64,000 bases of DNA. Source: Trinickia acidisoli (lineage in GTDB: Bacteria; Pseudomonadota; Gammaproteobacteria; Burkholderiales; Burkholderiaceae). The DNA is taken from the NCBI RefSeq assembly GCF_017315725.1, contig NZ_JAFLRG010000001.1:2356001-2420000 (forward strand). The letters are read 5' to 3'. Made by a program: the position numbers and the translations under genes. Positions within the stretch are counted from its first letter, which is position 1; every line of letters starts with the position of its first letter. A model generated the notes under the pieces. It was not told the DNA's origin, made no database searches, and saw nothing but the letters and a program-made list of their open reading frames with translations. Shown in pieces: positions 45,413 to 55,419 of this stretch.

Positions 45413-48366
45413 TGTTCGTCTCCCTTCAGCGTCGAGCCGCCATGCGTCCCGTCAAACCCGCTCGCCCGGCGCAACCGCGCCGCGAACTCGCCCTTGCCTG
45501 CGAAATAGGCCTGTACGCGCTGCAGCACGCTCGTCGAGCCTGGCATCGGCTGCATCGGTGCGAATTGAGGCAGCGTCGTCGTCGCATCGGCCTCGGCCGG
45601 ATAGATCCGCACGCGCACGTCGTACCAGCCGGCCTGGCCCGTAATCGGATCGGAATTGGACATCCGCTCGCCGGCGCGCATATCGCTCGGGAGTTCGTCG
45701 GTAATCACGTGGTTCAGCAAAAAGCCGCGCTGCGATTCACCCGCGCCTGGGCCCAGATTCCACGCGCCGGCTGCCTTGCCGATCGCGTTCCAAGTCCAGA
45801 CCGTACCGGGCTCGACCGCCTCGCTGTAGCGCGCGCGGCAGCGCACCTTGCCCCACGGCGATTCGACATAGATCCAGCCGCCGTCCTCGATGCCCTGCTT
45901 CGACGCCATCGCGGGATTCACGAACAGATAGTTCTCGCCGTGAATCTGCCGCAGCCAGGCATTCTGCGAATCCCATGAGTGATACATCGCCATCGGCCGC
46001 TGCGTGATCGCCGCCAGCGGATAGTGGCCGACATCGGTCACGTCTTGCTCGAGCGGCGCGTACCAAAACGGCAGCGGATCGAAATAACGTTCGATGCGCG
46101 CGCGCAAATGATCGGGCGGCTGGCGCCCTTTCGTCTTGCCTTGCGCGGCGAGGCGGAACGTTTGCATCACTTCCGAATAGAGTTGAATGACGACGGGCAC
46201 GCCGAACTTGCGCATCCCGTTGTCGACAGCCCACTGCATGTACGGGCCATTGCAGTTGCGCATGTATTGCAGCGACTCCGGCAACCGGTGGTGATACACG
46301 CAGTTGTTGTTCGCGTACTGCTCCCATTGCTTCGGATTGGGCTCGCCGACGACGGCCTTCGTTCCGTCCTTGCCGCGCCAGCCGATCAGAAAGCCCGTGC
46401 CCGAATTGGGCGAAGTCTGGAAGTTGACGACGAAGTCCGGATAATCGCGGAACTTGCGCTTGCCGTCCGCCGTCGTGAAAGCCGGAAACTTGAGCCGGCT
46501 CGCGAGCTCGATCAGCACTTCCTGGAACGGCTTGCATTCGCCCGTCGGCGGCACCACCGGCACGCGCACCGAGTCGACAGGGCCGTCGAATTCGGAGATC
46601 GGGCGGTCGAGCATCGACATCACGTCATGCCGCTCGAGATAGGTCGTGTCGGGCAGGATCAGATCGGCAAATGCCGTCATCTCCGATTCGAACGCGTCGC
46701 ATACGACGAGGAACGGAATCTTGTATTCGCCGTCCTCGCGCTTGTCGACGAGCATCTTGCGCACCTGCCCCGGATTCATCGACGAATTCCACGCCATATT
46801 CGCCATGAAGATGAGCAGCGTGTCGATCGGATAGGGATCGCCGCGCCAAGCGTTCGTGATGACCGAATGCATGAGCCCGTGCACCGCGAGCGGATACTCC
46901 CATGAGAACGCCTTGTCGATGCGCGCCGGCGAGCCGTCCTCGTGCACGAACAGATCGCCGGGTGCCGCGGGCCAGCCGAGCGGGCCCGACGCGAGCGGCG
47001 TGTTCGGCTTGATCACGGTGGGATCGTTCGGCGGTTTGGCCGACGGCGGCGCTGCGCGCGGATACGGCGCTTTGTGACGGAAACCGCCCGGCCGATCGAT
47101 CGTGCCGAGCAGCGACATCAACACGGCCATTGCGCGGATCGTCTGGAAGCCGTTCGAATGGGCGGCGAGCCCTCGCATCGCATGGAACGCGATCGGCGCG
47201 CCTTCGACCGTATCGTGCGTTTTACCCCAAGAGTCGGTCCACTGAATCGGCAGCACGATTCGCTGCTCGCGTGCGACCGCCGCCATCTCGCGCGCGATCC
47301 CCGCAATGGTATCGGCCGCGATGCCGGTGATTTCCGCCGCCCATTGCGGCGTGCAGTGCGCGACTTGCTCGCGTAGCAGCGCGAACGACGGCGTAACGGG
47401 CGTGCCGTCTTCGAGCACATACCGCCCATCGAGCGCGGGCTCCGCGCCATCCGCGTGATTCAGTACCGCGCGATTCGTATGCGTATCCCACCATAGATGA
47501 TTCTGCGGAAACAGCGCATTGACTTCGGGTGCATCGGGATCGCGCACGAACAGCCCGAATGTGTCGCGCTCCTCGCGCAGATCGACGAGCTCGCCCGCGT
47601 TCGTGAAGCGCTCGACAAAAGCGCGATCGTATGCGTTCTGCTCGATCAACTCGCGAATCAACGCCATGAACAGCGCGCCGTCCGTGCCGGGGCGGATCGC
47701 AATCCATTCGTCGGCGATCGCCGCGTAGCCCGTGCGAACGGGATTGATCGCGATGAAGCGCCCACCCGCGCGCTTGAATTTCGACAGCGATATCTTCAGC
47801 GGATTCGAGTGATGATCTTCCGCCGTGCCGATCATGAAGAACAGCTTCGCTTGGTCGAGATCGGGGCCGCCGAACTCCCAGAACGAGCCGCCGATCGTAT
47901 AGATCATCCCGGCCGCCATGTTCGACGAACAGAAGCCGCCGTGCGCCGCGTAGTTCGGGGTGCCGTATTGCTTGGCGAACAAACCCGTCAGCGCCTGCAT
48001 CTGATCGCGGCCCGTGAAGAGCGCGAATTTTTTCGGATCGGTCGCGCGCAGATGCGAAAGACGCTTCTCGAGCATGTCGAACGCCACCTCCCACGACACC
48101 GGCTCGAACTGCGCCTCGCCCCGCTCCGTGCCCGGCTTGCGCACGAGCGGCCGCGTGAGCCGCGCGGGCGAGTACTGCTTCATGATTCCCGACGAGCCTT
48201 TCGCACAGATTACGCCCTGGTTCAGCGGATGCTCGGGATTGCCGTCGATGTAGCGCACTTCGCCGTCGCGCAGATGCACGCGAATCCCGCATCGGCACGC
48301 ACACATATAACAGGTGGTCGTCTTGATCTCGAGCTTTTCGTTCTGCGTACGCGCGTGATGGTCCAT
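45409..48366 (-). CDS. soeA: SoeA-type molybdopterin oxidoreductase catalytic subunit
   Basis: This 985-residue protein is a bis-MGD molybdoenzyme of the DMSO reductase superfamily. An N-terminal 4Fe-4S site (C19, C22, C26 and C54 in CYMCACRCG...CAKG) leads into the molybdopterin domains and ends in the dinucleotide-binding domain (VNPAMASKQGIEDGGWIYVESPWG in part). There is no Tat signal (start MDHHARTQNE), so the active site is cytoplasmic, as in SoeABC sulfite-oxidising enzymes. In the proposed pathway it oxidises sulfite released by Xsc to sulfate. The three genes are consecutive. Alternatives in the same family (thiosulfate or polysulfide reductase) are less likely in this setting. Confidence 0.85.
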   Translation of the reverse strand: MDHHARTQNEKLEIKTTTCYMCACRCGIRVHLRDGEVRYIDGNPEHPLNQGVICAKGSSGIMKQYSPARLTRPLVRKPGTERGEAQFEPVSWEVAFDMLEKRLSHLRATDPKKFALFTGRDQMQALTGLFAKQYGTPNYAAHGGFCSSNMAAGMIYTIGGSFWEFGGPDLDQAKLFFMIGTAEDHHSNPLKISLSKFKRAGGRFIAINPVRTGYAAIADEWIAIRPGTDGALFMALIRELIEQNAYDRAFVERFTNAGELVDLREERDTFGLFVRDPDAPEVNALFPQNHLWWDTHTNRAVLNHADGAEPALDGRYVLEDGTPVTPSFALLREQVAHCTPQWAAEITGIAADTIAGIAREMAAVAREQRIVLPIQWTDSWGKTHDTVEGAPIAFHAMRGLAAHSNGFQTIRAMAVLMSLLGTIDRPGGFRHKAPYPRAAPPSAKPPNDPTVIKPNTPLASGPLGWPAAPGDLFVHEDGSPARIDKAFSWEYPLAVHGLMHSVITNAWRGDPYPIDTLLIFMANMAWNSSMNPGQVRKMLVDKREDGEYKIPFLVVCDAFESEMTAFADLILPDTTYLERHDVMSMLDRPISEFDGPVDSVRVPVVPPTGECKPFQEVLIELASRLKFPAFTTADGKRKFRDYPDFVVNFQTSPNSGTGFLIGWRGKDGTKAVVGEPNPKQWEQYANNNCVYHHRLPESLQYMRNCNGPYMQWAVDNGMRKFGVPVVIQLYSEVMQTFRLAAQGKTKGRQPPDHLRARIERYFDPLPFWYAPLEQDVTDVGHYPLAAITQRPMAMYHSWDSQNAWLRQIHGENYLFVNPAMASKQGIEDGGWIYVESPWGKVRCRARYSEAVEPGTVWTWNAIGKAAGAWNLGPGAGESQRGFLLNHVITDELPSDMRAGERMSNSDPITGQAGWYDVRVRIYPAEADATTTLPQFAPMQPMPGSTSVLQRVQAYFAGKGEFAARLRRASGFDGTHGGSTLKGDEQ

Positions 48367-48521
48367 CGTCCTTCCTCGTTCGCGAGAGCGCGGCGGCCGA
48401 ACCTCGATGAGGACGGAGCCGACCCGTCGGTATGTCTATGCTACGTGCAGCCGGTGCCGGCAAAAAGTCGTTTTCGATGATCGAAACTATCGGCCGGTGC
48501 GATAGTTCACACAGCGCCGAT

Positions 48522-49949
48522 TCAACGCGGCGGATACGTAGCGAGTTCGTGCTCGTCGACGAACCGTTCTTGGCGGCGACGCACGAACAGCATGTACGCG
48601 ACGAACAGCAGCCCCAAGCTCGCGACGCCGAGCCATAGCGGCTTGCGCTGCTCGGGGATGAACGCCATCGCCACCAGGATGCCGATCATGCCGACGATCG
48701 AGAGCCACGTTAAATACGGAAAGCACCACATCTTCACGCGCAGTTCGTGCTCGGTCGTACGCTCGAGCCGGCTGCGCAAGCGCAGTTGCGAAAACGCGAT
48801 CAACACGTAGACGAAAATCGCGACGGTGCCGTACGAATCGACGAGGAAGGCGAACACCGTATCGGGCGACACGTATGACATGACGATCGATGCGTACCCG
48901 AACAACGTGCCGAGCAGGATCGCCCGAACGGGCACGCCCCGCTTGTTGACCTTGGCCAGCGAGGCCGGCGCATCGCCGTTGCGCGTCAGCGCGAACAACA
49001 TCCGCGACGCGGCATAAAGGCCCGAATTGAGCGCCGACAGCACGGCGGTCAACACGATTGCGTTCATGATGTTCGCCGCGGCTGGCAAACCCATCACTTG
49101 CAGCGCGCTGACGTACGGGGTGGACATCGCCGCCGAATTCCACGGCACGAGCGCCACGACGAGCGCGACCGAACCGACGTAGAACACGAGCACGCGGGTG
49201 ATCACCGAGTTCGTCGCCTTGGCCACGGCTTTCGCGGGTTCGCGCGCCTCGGCTGCCGCGATCGTTACGATCTCGGCGCCGAAGTAAAAGCCCGTCGCCG
49301 CCACCGCCCCGCTCATCACCGGCCCGATGCCGCGCGGCATGAATCCGCCGTGGCCGAGCAGCGTCGGCAATACCGCGGTCGTGTGCATCGATGCGGGCCA
49401 AAGGCCCAATACATAAAGGCCGCCAAGGAATAAAAATACGATGATCGCGCCGACCTTGATCGACGAGAACCAGAACTCGAACTCCCCGTAGCTACTAACC
49501 GAAATCAGGTTCGTCGCTGTGAGCAAAACCAGCAGCACGAGGCTGATGAGCCACCCAGGGGCATCAGGTAGCCAAAACTCTACGAGTTTCGCACCCGCAA
49601 CTGCTTCGAGCGCGACCACGATCACCCAGAAATACCAGTACATCCACCCGGTCAGAAAGCCGGCGAGCCGCCCCGGCCCGCGCCAGGTTGCAAAGGCGAG
49701 CCGCGCATATTCGTAGAACGATCCGACGGCAGGCATCGCACACGCCATCTCGCCGAGCATCCGCATCACGAGCACGACCAAGCCGCCCGTGATCAGGAAT
49801 GACAGGATGGCGGCGGGGCCGGTCTGCTGAATGACCACACCGCTGCCGACGAACAGCCCCGCGCCGATCACGCCGCCGAGCGCGATCATCGTCATGTGCC
49901 GCTGCTTGAGCCCGCACTTCAGTTTGCTGCTATCCATCGAAGGTTGCAT
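48522..49949 (-). CDS. Amino-acid permease of the APC superfamily
   Basis: This 475-residue protein has about 12 membrane helices and the amino acid transporter opening (RHMTMIALGGVIGAGLFVGSG in part), GEMACAMPAVGSFYEYAR, and TGFYFGAEIVTIAAAEARE of the AAT family (GABA, lysine, aromatic and similar permeases). The start at 49949 follows GGAGAAG. It lies directly after the FAD-dependent oxidoreductase on the same strand, 211 bp away, so it may carry the oxidase's amine substrate, for instance taurine or a polyamine. It could therefore be a second uptake route beside TauABC. Confidence 0.92.
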   Translation of the reverse strand: MQPSMDSSKLKCGLKQRHMTMIALGGVIGAGLFVGSGVVIQQTGPAAILSFLITGGLVVLVMRMLGEMACAMPAVGSFYEYARLAFATWRGPGRLAGFLTGWMYWYFWVIVVALEAVAGAKLVEFWLPDAPGWLISLVLLVLLTATNLISVSSYGEFEFWFSSIKVGAIIVFLFLGGLYVLGLWPASMHTTAVLPTLLGHGGFMPRGIGPVMSGAVAATGFYFGAEIVTIAAAEAREPAKAVAKATNSVITRVLVFYVGSVALVVALVPWNSAAMSTPYVSALQVMGLPAAANIMNAIVLTAVLSALNSGLYAASRMLFALTRNGDAPASLAKVNKRGVPVRAILLGTLFGYASIVMSYVSPDTVFAFLVDSYGTVAIFVYVLIAFSQLRLRSRLERTTEHELRVKMWCFPYLTWLSIVGMIGILVAMAFIPEQRKPLWLGVASLGLLFVAYMLFVRRRQERFVDEHELATYPPR

Positions 49950-50160
49950 GTCTTCTCCATATCGTAATAATTCGTGCGCCGTCCGCGCGGCACGAAAATG
50001 CGTGCGCGAATACGAACGTCGCCTGTGACGGCGCGTGCAAGGGCATCCGCGCCCTTACCGCATGGATTGGCTTATTGGTTTTGTAATCGATGATGCGACG
50101 CCCGAGTCGTTGTGCGACGGGCGTGCATGAATGAGCCGGCGCGGCAGGCCGGCGTTGGCC

Positions 50161-51576
50161 TCAAGCTTTTTCGTCGCGCCTGAAGTACTCGAGGTAAAGC
50201 AAGCGCTGTCCGATCCGGCGGAACGGCGCAAACGGATGCCCCGGCAGCGGGCTCGTGAAGATCGGCAAGGTCAGATGCGCACTCTTGCCCGCGATGCGTT
50301 CGGCCAGCCTACGGCCCGCCTGCTGCGAGTACGAGACGCCGTTGCCGCCGTAGCCGAGCGCGTAGTACACCGATTGATTCGGATCGGGCTGGCAAACCCG
50401 CGGCATCATGTCGTGACTCACATCCACCCAGCCCCACCACGAGTAGTCGATGTCCACGCCGCGCAGCACCGGGAATTTACGCGCCATGCCTTCCTTCAGC
50501 AGATCCAAGTGGCGCGGGTTCGGTGCGTCTTGGCCGGTGATCGCGCTACGGCTGCCGATCTGCAGACGCCGGTCGGGCAGGAAGCGGTAATAGAAACGCA
50601 GCGTGCGCGTGTCCGTCAGCACCTGCGTCGTGCGGAAATTGCACGCGCTGATCTCCTCCTCGGTGAGCACACGCGTCACCATCGAGTTGGACAGGATCGG
50701 CATCACCTTGCTGCGCAGCAACGGATGCAGCGTCTGCGCCGTATACGCGCCGGTCGCGATGCCTACCGCCCGAGCGCGAACGATGCCACCGGGCGTATGC
50801 AGATGATGAACGCCGTTGATGGTTTCCCATCCGATCACCGGGCTGCTCGTATGAACCCGGGCACCGGCCGCGCGCGCGAGGCGCAGATAGCCGAACGCAA
50901 GCTTCGCCGCATGAATGCCGATGCCTTCGGGTTCGTGCAGCGCGCCGGCCGCCTCGTGATCGTTCAAAAATTCGCGGCGGAACGTTTCCGCGCTGAGCAG
51001 TTCGGACGGGTAGCCGAACACGTCCTTCCAGACCTTCGCCTCGGCGGCGAGTTTCTCCATGATGCGAGGACGATGCGCGATCAGAAAGTGGCCACCCGGC
51101 TGCGGGTCGCAATCGATCTCGGTCAAGAACGATTTGAAGTGATTGAATCCTTCGAGGATTTCGTCGTGCATCTTGAGCGCGACGTCCTTGCCCCAGCGTT
51201 CGACCCACTGCGAACGCGTGAGGCGCCCCGACGCGTTCTGCGCCTGCCCGCCGTTGCGGCTGCTGCAGCCCCAACTCGTACGATTCGCCTCGAGCACGAC
51301 CGCCTTGATGCCGTGCTCGCGCGCGAGGCATAGCGCCGTCGCGAGCCCCGTGTAACCGCTGCCGATGATCGCGACGTCGACGTCGATGTCTTTCACGATC
51401 GGGCCGTCGTCGGGCGGCGGCGTGCCAGCGGTCGCGACCCAATACGTCGGCGCATATTCCCTGCCTTGCCCGGGGCCAGGGGAAACGAGCGGATCGTAAG
51501 TCGGATCGTAGCGTCGATCGGCCGACGCACCGGTAGCGAAGCCGCTCGTCGCCCGCTCGACTGAGCTGTATTCCAT
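50161..51576 (-). CDS. FAD-dependent oxidoreductase (DAO family), taurine dehydrogenase large-subunit (TauY) candidate
   Basis: The ATG at 51576 follows AGGAGTCC; 471 residues. The N-terminal FAD site is IIGSGYTGLATALCLAREHG with the acidic VLEANR, followed by SSRNGGQAQNASG. The C-terminal DAO half ends in YALGYGGNGVSYSQQAGRRLAERI. The pattern is that of gamma-glutamylputrescine oxidase (PuuB) and also of TauY. No taurine:pyruvate aminotransferase gene is seen in the window, so an oxidative deamination of taurine by a TauXY-like pair is the likely route to sulfoacetaldehyde. The assignment to taurine rather than polyamine is inference from context. Confidence 0.75.
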   Translation of the reverse strand: MEYSSVERATSGFATGASADRRYDPTYDPLVSPGPGQGREYAPTYWVATAGTPPPDDGPIVKDIDVDVAIIGSGYTGLATALCLAREHGIKAVVLEANRTSWGCSSRNGGQAQNASGRLTRSQWVERWGKDVALKMHDEILEGFNHFKSFLTEIDCDPQPGGHFLIAHRPRIMEKLAAEAKVWKDVFGYPSELLSAETFRREFLNDHEAAGALHEPEGIGIHAAKLAFGYLRLARAAGARVHTSSPVIGWETINGVHHLHTPGGIVRARAVGIATGAYTAQTLHPLLRSKVMPILSNSMVTRVLTEEEISACNFRTTQVLTDTRTLRFYYRFLPDRRLQIGSRSAITGQDAPNPRHLDLLKEGMARKFPVLRGVDIDYSWWGWVDVSHDMMPRVCQPDPNQSVYYALGYGGNGVSYSQQAGRRLAERIAGKSAHLTLPIFTSPLPGHPFAPFRRIGQRLLYLEYFRRDEKA

Positions 51577-51867
51577 GATGAGGACTCCTAAGATCTGTCG
51601 AAGAAAGTGTAGGTAGGCCAATTTCACGCAGGTAGAACCAGTGGCGTGCATTCGCTTGGACCAGCACGGCGACATGCGGCACGGCCGCGCGGTGCGGCGC
51701 GCGACTTGGCCTCGCCGGGAAAGCGAACACTAAAAATCCTGTACGTTTCGTCCCATCTTTATAGGCATAAACCAGCATATTCAAGCCGATCCAATGGGAT
51801 CACGCTTTCAATGTGGTACAGAATGGTTCATTTTTTTCACACGGCAATTTCGGAACGGAGGAGATCC
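51577..51867. promoter_or_regulatory. Divergent promoter region between the FAD oxidoreductase and second IclR gene
   Basis: This 291-bp region carries promoters in both directions. Its right half is AT-rich (about 51770-51860). I see a weak IclR-like stretch around 51808-51832 but no perfect palindrome. The IclR protein encoded to the right is the obvious controller of the leftward FAD oxidoreductase and permease genes. Confidence 0.4.
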
Positions 51868-52680
51868 ATGCACGCCACTGCTTCCGTGCCGCCCGATGCC
51901 GCGCCGGCCGACGATGCGCGCGTCCTGCGCGCGCTGGCCGTGCTCGATGCCCTGGCGGCGGCGGGACAGCCCTACACGCTGTCGCAGTTGTCCGCGCGTC
52001 TGCATATTCCCAAGGCCACGCTGCTGCGGATGATCGAATCGCTGGAAACTCGCGGTTACGTAACGCACATGCCGGACTCGCGCGGCCATGATCGGGCCAT
52101 CGCGCTCGGCCCGCGCGCCGCGCAATTCGCGCTGGCTGCGCTCGCGAACAATACGTTCACGCGCGCGTGCCGCTCGGTGCTGCGCGCGCTCGTGGACGTG
52201 CTCGGCGAAACCTGCAACCTGACCGCGCTCGACAACGATTCGGTGCTCTACGTGGAGCGCGTCGAGACGACCGAGCCGTTGCGGCTCGAAATGCGGCCCG
52301 GTATGCGCGTGCCGCTGCACTGTACGGCGAGCGGCAAGCTATTCCTGTCGCAAATGACGGCACTCGAGCGCAACGCGATGCTCGCGCAGTTGACGCTCAA
52401 GAAGATGACGTATCGAACGCTGACCGAGCCGCAACTGCTTGCCGCCGAACTCGATCGCCTCGGCGCGCGCGGCGTCGGGATCGACAACGAGGAGTTCGTG
52501 CGCGGCATGGTGGCCGTGGCGGTGCCGGTTCGAGCAGCCGCCGACGGACACGTGCTCGCGGCGCTGGCGGTGCACGCGCCGACCGCGCGCGCGACGCTGG
52601 ACGATCTGCTGAAGGCCGTGCCGCAGATGAAGCAAGCCGCCACCCGCCTCGCACCGCTGCTGCATATGAACGAAGCGTAG
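51868..52680 (+). CDS. IclR-family transcriptional regulator (second)
   Basis: The ATG at 51868 follows GGAGGAG; 270 residues. It has an N-terminal winged helix (VLDALAAAGQPYTLSQLSARLHIPKATLLRMI in part) and an IclR effector domain (LGETCNLTALDNDSVLYVERVE, GMRVPLHCTASGKLFLSQM). It is divergent from the FAD oxidoreductase and convergent with tauB. In this position it probably controls the oxidoreductase/permease unit or the tauCAB operon. Its N-terminal 20 residues are Pro/Ala-rich and likely non-essential. Confidence 0.93.
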   Translation: MHATASVPPDAAPADDARVLRALAVLDALAAAGQPYTLSQLSARLHIPKATLLRMIESLETRGYVTHMPDSRGHDRAIALGPRAAQFALAALANNTFTRACRSVLRALVDVLGETCNLTALDNDSVLYVERVETTEPLRLEMRPGMRVPLHCTASGKLFLSQMTALERNAMLAQLTLKKMTYRTLTEPQLLAAELDRLGARGVGIDNEEFVRGMVAVAVPVRAAADGHVLAALAVHAPTARATLDDLLKAVPQMKQAATRLAPLLHMNEA

Positions 52681-52748
52681 CGCTGGCTACAACGGTAGCC
52701 CGTGCGCCTCGCGAACGACGCGCACGGATCGCTTCGCGGCGCGCCCGC

Positions 52749-53498
52749 TCAATGCGCGAGGATGTCCATCGCGCGCTTCTTCAACTCCAGAAAATGCGGC
52801 TCGAACGCGACTTCAGGCGTACGCGGGCGCTCCAACTCGATCGGCACATCGAGCGCCACGCGCCCCGGCCGTGACGAGAGCACGACAAGACGCGTGCCGA
52901 GAAAAACCGCTTCGTCGATGTCGTGCGTGATGAACACGATGGTGCACCGCAGTTGGTCCCACAGCTCGGTCAGAAACGTCTGCATCGCGCTGCGGGTTTG
53001 CGCGTCCAATGCCCCGAAGGGCTCATCCATCAGCAAGACTTTGGGCTTCATGACGAGCGCCCGCGCAATCGCCACGCGTTGCTGCATGCCGCCCGATAGC
53101 TCATAGGTTTTGTGCTGCGCGAACGCCTCGAGCCCGATCGTGCGCAGAATGTCGGCCGATGCCAGCCGGCGTTGAGCCTTGGGCACCGAATGCAGCGACA
53201 GACCGAACTCGATGTTCTCCTCCACGCTGAGCCAAGGAAACAATCCGGCTTGCTGGAACACGACGACACGGTCTTCCCCGGGCTGGTCCTTGACCTCGCC
53301 GTCGATATAGATGGCGCCTCGCGAGGGCTGCGTCAGACCGGCCAGCAAGTGCAGCAAGGTGGTCTTGCCGCAGCCGGATGCCCCAAGCACGGTGACGAAT
53401 TCGCCGCCCTGGAATTGCAGATTGATGTTCTCGAGCGCGGAAGTGGCGCCGAACGTCTTGTACAGGGAATCGATGACGATATTCAAGTCCGTCTCCAA
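52749..53498 (-). CDS. tauB: Taurine/sulfonate ABC transporter ATPase
   Basis: This 249-residue ABC ATPase has Walker A GASGCGKTT, signature LSGGMQQR and Walker B VLLMDEP, with a DFIDEAV-like H-region (THDIDEAVFLG) common to TauB/SsuB. It energises import of taurine or another sulfonate. It is last in the tauC-tauA-tauB order on the minus strand, 24 bp after tauA. The family call cannot by itself tell taurine from other sulfonates or nitrate-type substrates, but the neighbouring xsc supports sulfonates. Confidence 0.9.
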   Translation of the reverse strand: METDLNIVIDSLYKTFGATSALENINLQFQGGEFVTVLGASGCGKTTLLHLLAGLTQPSRGAIYIDGEVKDQPGEDRVVVFQQAGLFPWLSVEENIEFGLSLHSVPKAQRRLASADILRTIGLEAFAQHKTYELSGGMQQRVAIARALVMKPKVLLMDEPFGALDAQTRSAMQTFLTELWDQLRCTIVFITHDIDEAVFLGTRLVVLSSRPGRVALDVPIELERPRTPEVAFEPHFLELKKRAMDILAH

Positions 53499-53522
53499 CT
53501 TGGGGGATAGTCTTTCAATGAC

Positions 53523-54542
53523 TCAATGAGCCAGCGATTGCGAATATTGCGGCGCGACGTTGTTGTCGAAACTCGCCGGCACCGACTGAATCCGCCCGAT
53601 CGTGTTGAGCACCTTAGCGGTATTGACCAAGGTTTCGTACGTCGCCGACGTTTTCACGCCCGCGCCGCTGCCCATGACTTTCGGCGTCGTTTGGTCCGCG
53701 CCGGAGAAAAGCTCGTAGCCGGCAAGCTCGCTTTGCGCGACGGGTACCGTGACACCCGTTTGGCGCGCCATCTCGGCGATCGCCTTATCGCGATCCTTCT
53801 GCGTCACCTGATAGCCGTCGTCGAGGGCGGCGACGAAGCCACGCACGAGATCCGGATGGCTCTTCGCCCAGTCGGCGTTGGCGATGCACACGTTGTAGCT
53901 CGACGCACCGCGCGGTAAATCGCCATCGGTCTTGATCGCGTTGCCGCCGGCCGCGCGCAGTGCCGAAAACACCGGGTCCCAAACGATGGCCGCGTCGATC
54001 GCGCCGGTCACCCAGGAGGTGCGCATCTGCGGCGGCGCCATGTTGATTTGCGTCACCGACGAATACGGCACGTGCGCCTGGGCGAGAAACGTAGCCAATT
54101 CGAACGATGCCTGCGAGCCCGCCACGATCGCGATCTTCTTGCCTTGCAGGCCGGCCACGTCGTGGATACCGCTGTTAGGCTTGACCACGATCCCGGCCGC
54201 GTTCGTATAGCGTTCCTGGTTGTATACGATCGTCATCGGCAAGCCCTGCGCGATCGCCGTCACGAGCGGGGGGACGCCGAGACCGCACATGAACGACAGG
54301 CTGTTCGACGCCAACGCGCTCATTGCCGCGGGCCCCGAGCTGAAGAGCTTGTACTCGACGTCGGCATTCATATGGTGTTCGAACAAATGCTCCGCCATCG
54401 ACACCATGTACGGATCGGCACCGTTGTCCTCATAGCCGATGATGACTTGAGGCTTGCTCTGGGCATGAGCCATGCCCGCGATGAAATACCCCGTTACCAG
54501 CAGCACCGCCGTGGCGGCTTGAATCCCATATTTCGTTTTCAC
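53523..54542 (-). CDS. tauA: Taurine/sulfonate ABC transporter substrate-binding protein
   Basis: I choose the GTG at 54542 behind AGAGGAGACG; earlier in-frame codons overlap tauC. Residues 1-31 are a signal peptide (ATAVLLVTGYFIAGMAHA), so the 339-residue protein works in the periplasm. The body (IIGYEDNGADPYMV, FMCGLGVPPLVTAIAQGLPM in part, AAIVWDPVFSALRAAGG) is the SsuA/TauA/NMT1-like type-II binding fold. It lies 25 bp behind tauC. Ligand preference is inferred from neighbours, mainly xsc and soeABC. Confidence 0.9.
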   Translation of the reverse strand: MKTKYGIQAATAVLLVTGYFIAGMAHAQSKPQVIIGYEDNGADPYMVSMAEHLFEHHMNADVEYKLFSSGPAAMSALASNSLSFMCGLGVPPLVTAIAQGLPMTIVYNQERYTNAAGIVVKPNSGIHDVAGLQGKKIAIVAGSQASFELATFLAQAHVPYSSVTQINMAPPQMRTSWVTGAIDAAIVWDPVFSALRAAGGNAIKTDGDLPRGASSYNVCIANADWAKSHPDLVRGFVAALDDGYQVTQKDRDKAIAEMARQTGVTVPVAQSELAGYELFSGADQTTPKVMGSGAGVKTSATYETLVNTAKVLNTIGRIQSVPASFDNNVAPQYSQSLAH

Positions 54543-54567
54543 GACTCGTCTCCTCTGATGGTTCAAC

Positions 54568-55419
54568 TCAATCATGTCCACGCCAGGGCACGATCCAATT
54601 CTCGAGCTTGCGAATGACCAACTCCATGGCATAGCCGATCACCCCGATGATGACGATGCCCACGATCACGACGGCAACCTGCAGCGCTTGCCCCGCGAAC
54701 TGCACGAGCCAACCCAGCCCGCTGCTGGCCGCGATCAGCTCGGCTGCGACCAAGCAGGTCCAAGCCACGCCGATCCCCACGCGCATGGCGGTGAAAATCT
54801 CGGGCAGCGCGGAAGGCAAGACGATTTTGCGAAAGATTTGCGCGTTGGTGGCACCCAAGGTGCGGGCGACCGCGATGCGCAGCGGCGGTGTGCTCTTCAC
54901 GCCCGACATGGTCCCGATGATGATGACCGGAATCGTGCCGACGAGGATCAGGATCGCCTTGGGCAATTCGCCGATACCGAACCAAACCACGAGCAGCGGG
55001 ATGTAAGCGAGCGGCGGAACCGGCCTGACGAACTGCAGCAACGGGTCGATGAGGTCGAATATGATCTTGTTGCGCGACATCATGAGACCGATCGGTACCC
55101 CGATCGCGATGGCGCCGACAAAGCCGATGACAATGCGAAAGCAACTGATCAGGACGTCGCTGATCAATGTCTGTCCGCCGTACCCGTTGCGCAGGATATC
55201 GATGAAGGACACCCATACCGCAACCGGCGAAGGCAGCGCGAACGCGGGAAAGATCCCCGCCATCGACACCGCCTGCCATATTGCGACCGAGATCACCAGC
55301 ACCGCGGCCGTCAATCCGTATGAATTCATGCTCGCGCGAACGCGGCGCAGCTTGATCCTCGGATCTCTCGGCGGCACCATGCGATGCTTGATCGTCTTGC
55401 CGTGGGGAAGTGCTCTCAC
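54568..55419 (-). CDS. tauC: Taurine/sulfonate ABC transporter permease
   Basis: A GTG start at 55419 behind AGGAGACGG gives 283 residues with about six membrane helices. The EAA-like loop that touches the ATPase is ARTLGATNAQIFRKIVLPSALPEI, as in SsuC/TauC (BPD_transp_1). It is first of the three transport genes. The neighbouring 5' region carries direct repeats of GACTGAAAGT at 55572-55594, probable binding sites for the local regulator. Confidence 0.92.
   Translation of the reverse strand: MRALPHGKTIKHRMVPPRDPRIKLRRVRASMNSYGLTAAVLVISVAIWQAVSMAGIFPAFALPSPVAVWVSFIDILRNGYGGQTLISDVLISCFRIVIGFVGAIAIGVPIGLMMSRNKIIFDLIDPLLQFVRPVPPLAYIPLLVVWFGIGELPKAILILVGTIPVIIIGTMSGVKSTPPLRIAVARTLGATNAQIFRKIVLPSALPEIFTAMRVGIGVAWTCLVAAELIAASSGLGWLVQFAGQALQVAVVIVGIVIIGVIGYAMELVIRKLENWIVPWRGHD

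Noticed and set aside
45979..46905. A 308-codon plus-strand frame inside soeA
   Set aside because: It lies wholly inside the molybdoenzyme gene, is rich in Arg/His, and has no ribosome site.
43675..48366. Assignment of the molybdoenzyme as DMSO or thiosulfate reductase
   Set aside because: The catalytic subunit lacks a Tat signal and sits with xsc, tauCAB and pta, which favours a cytoplasmic sulfite dehydrogenase (SoeABC).
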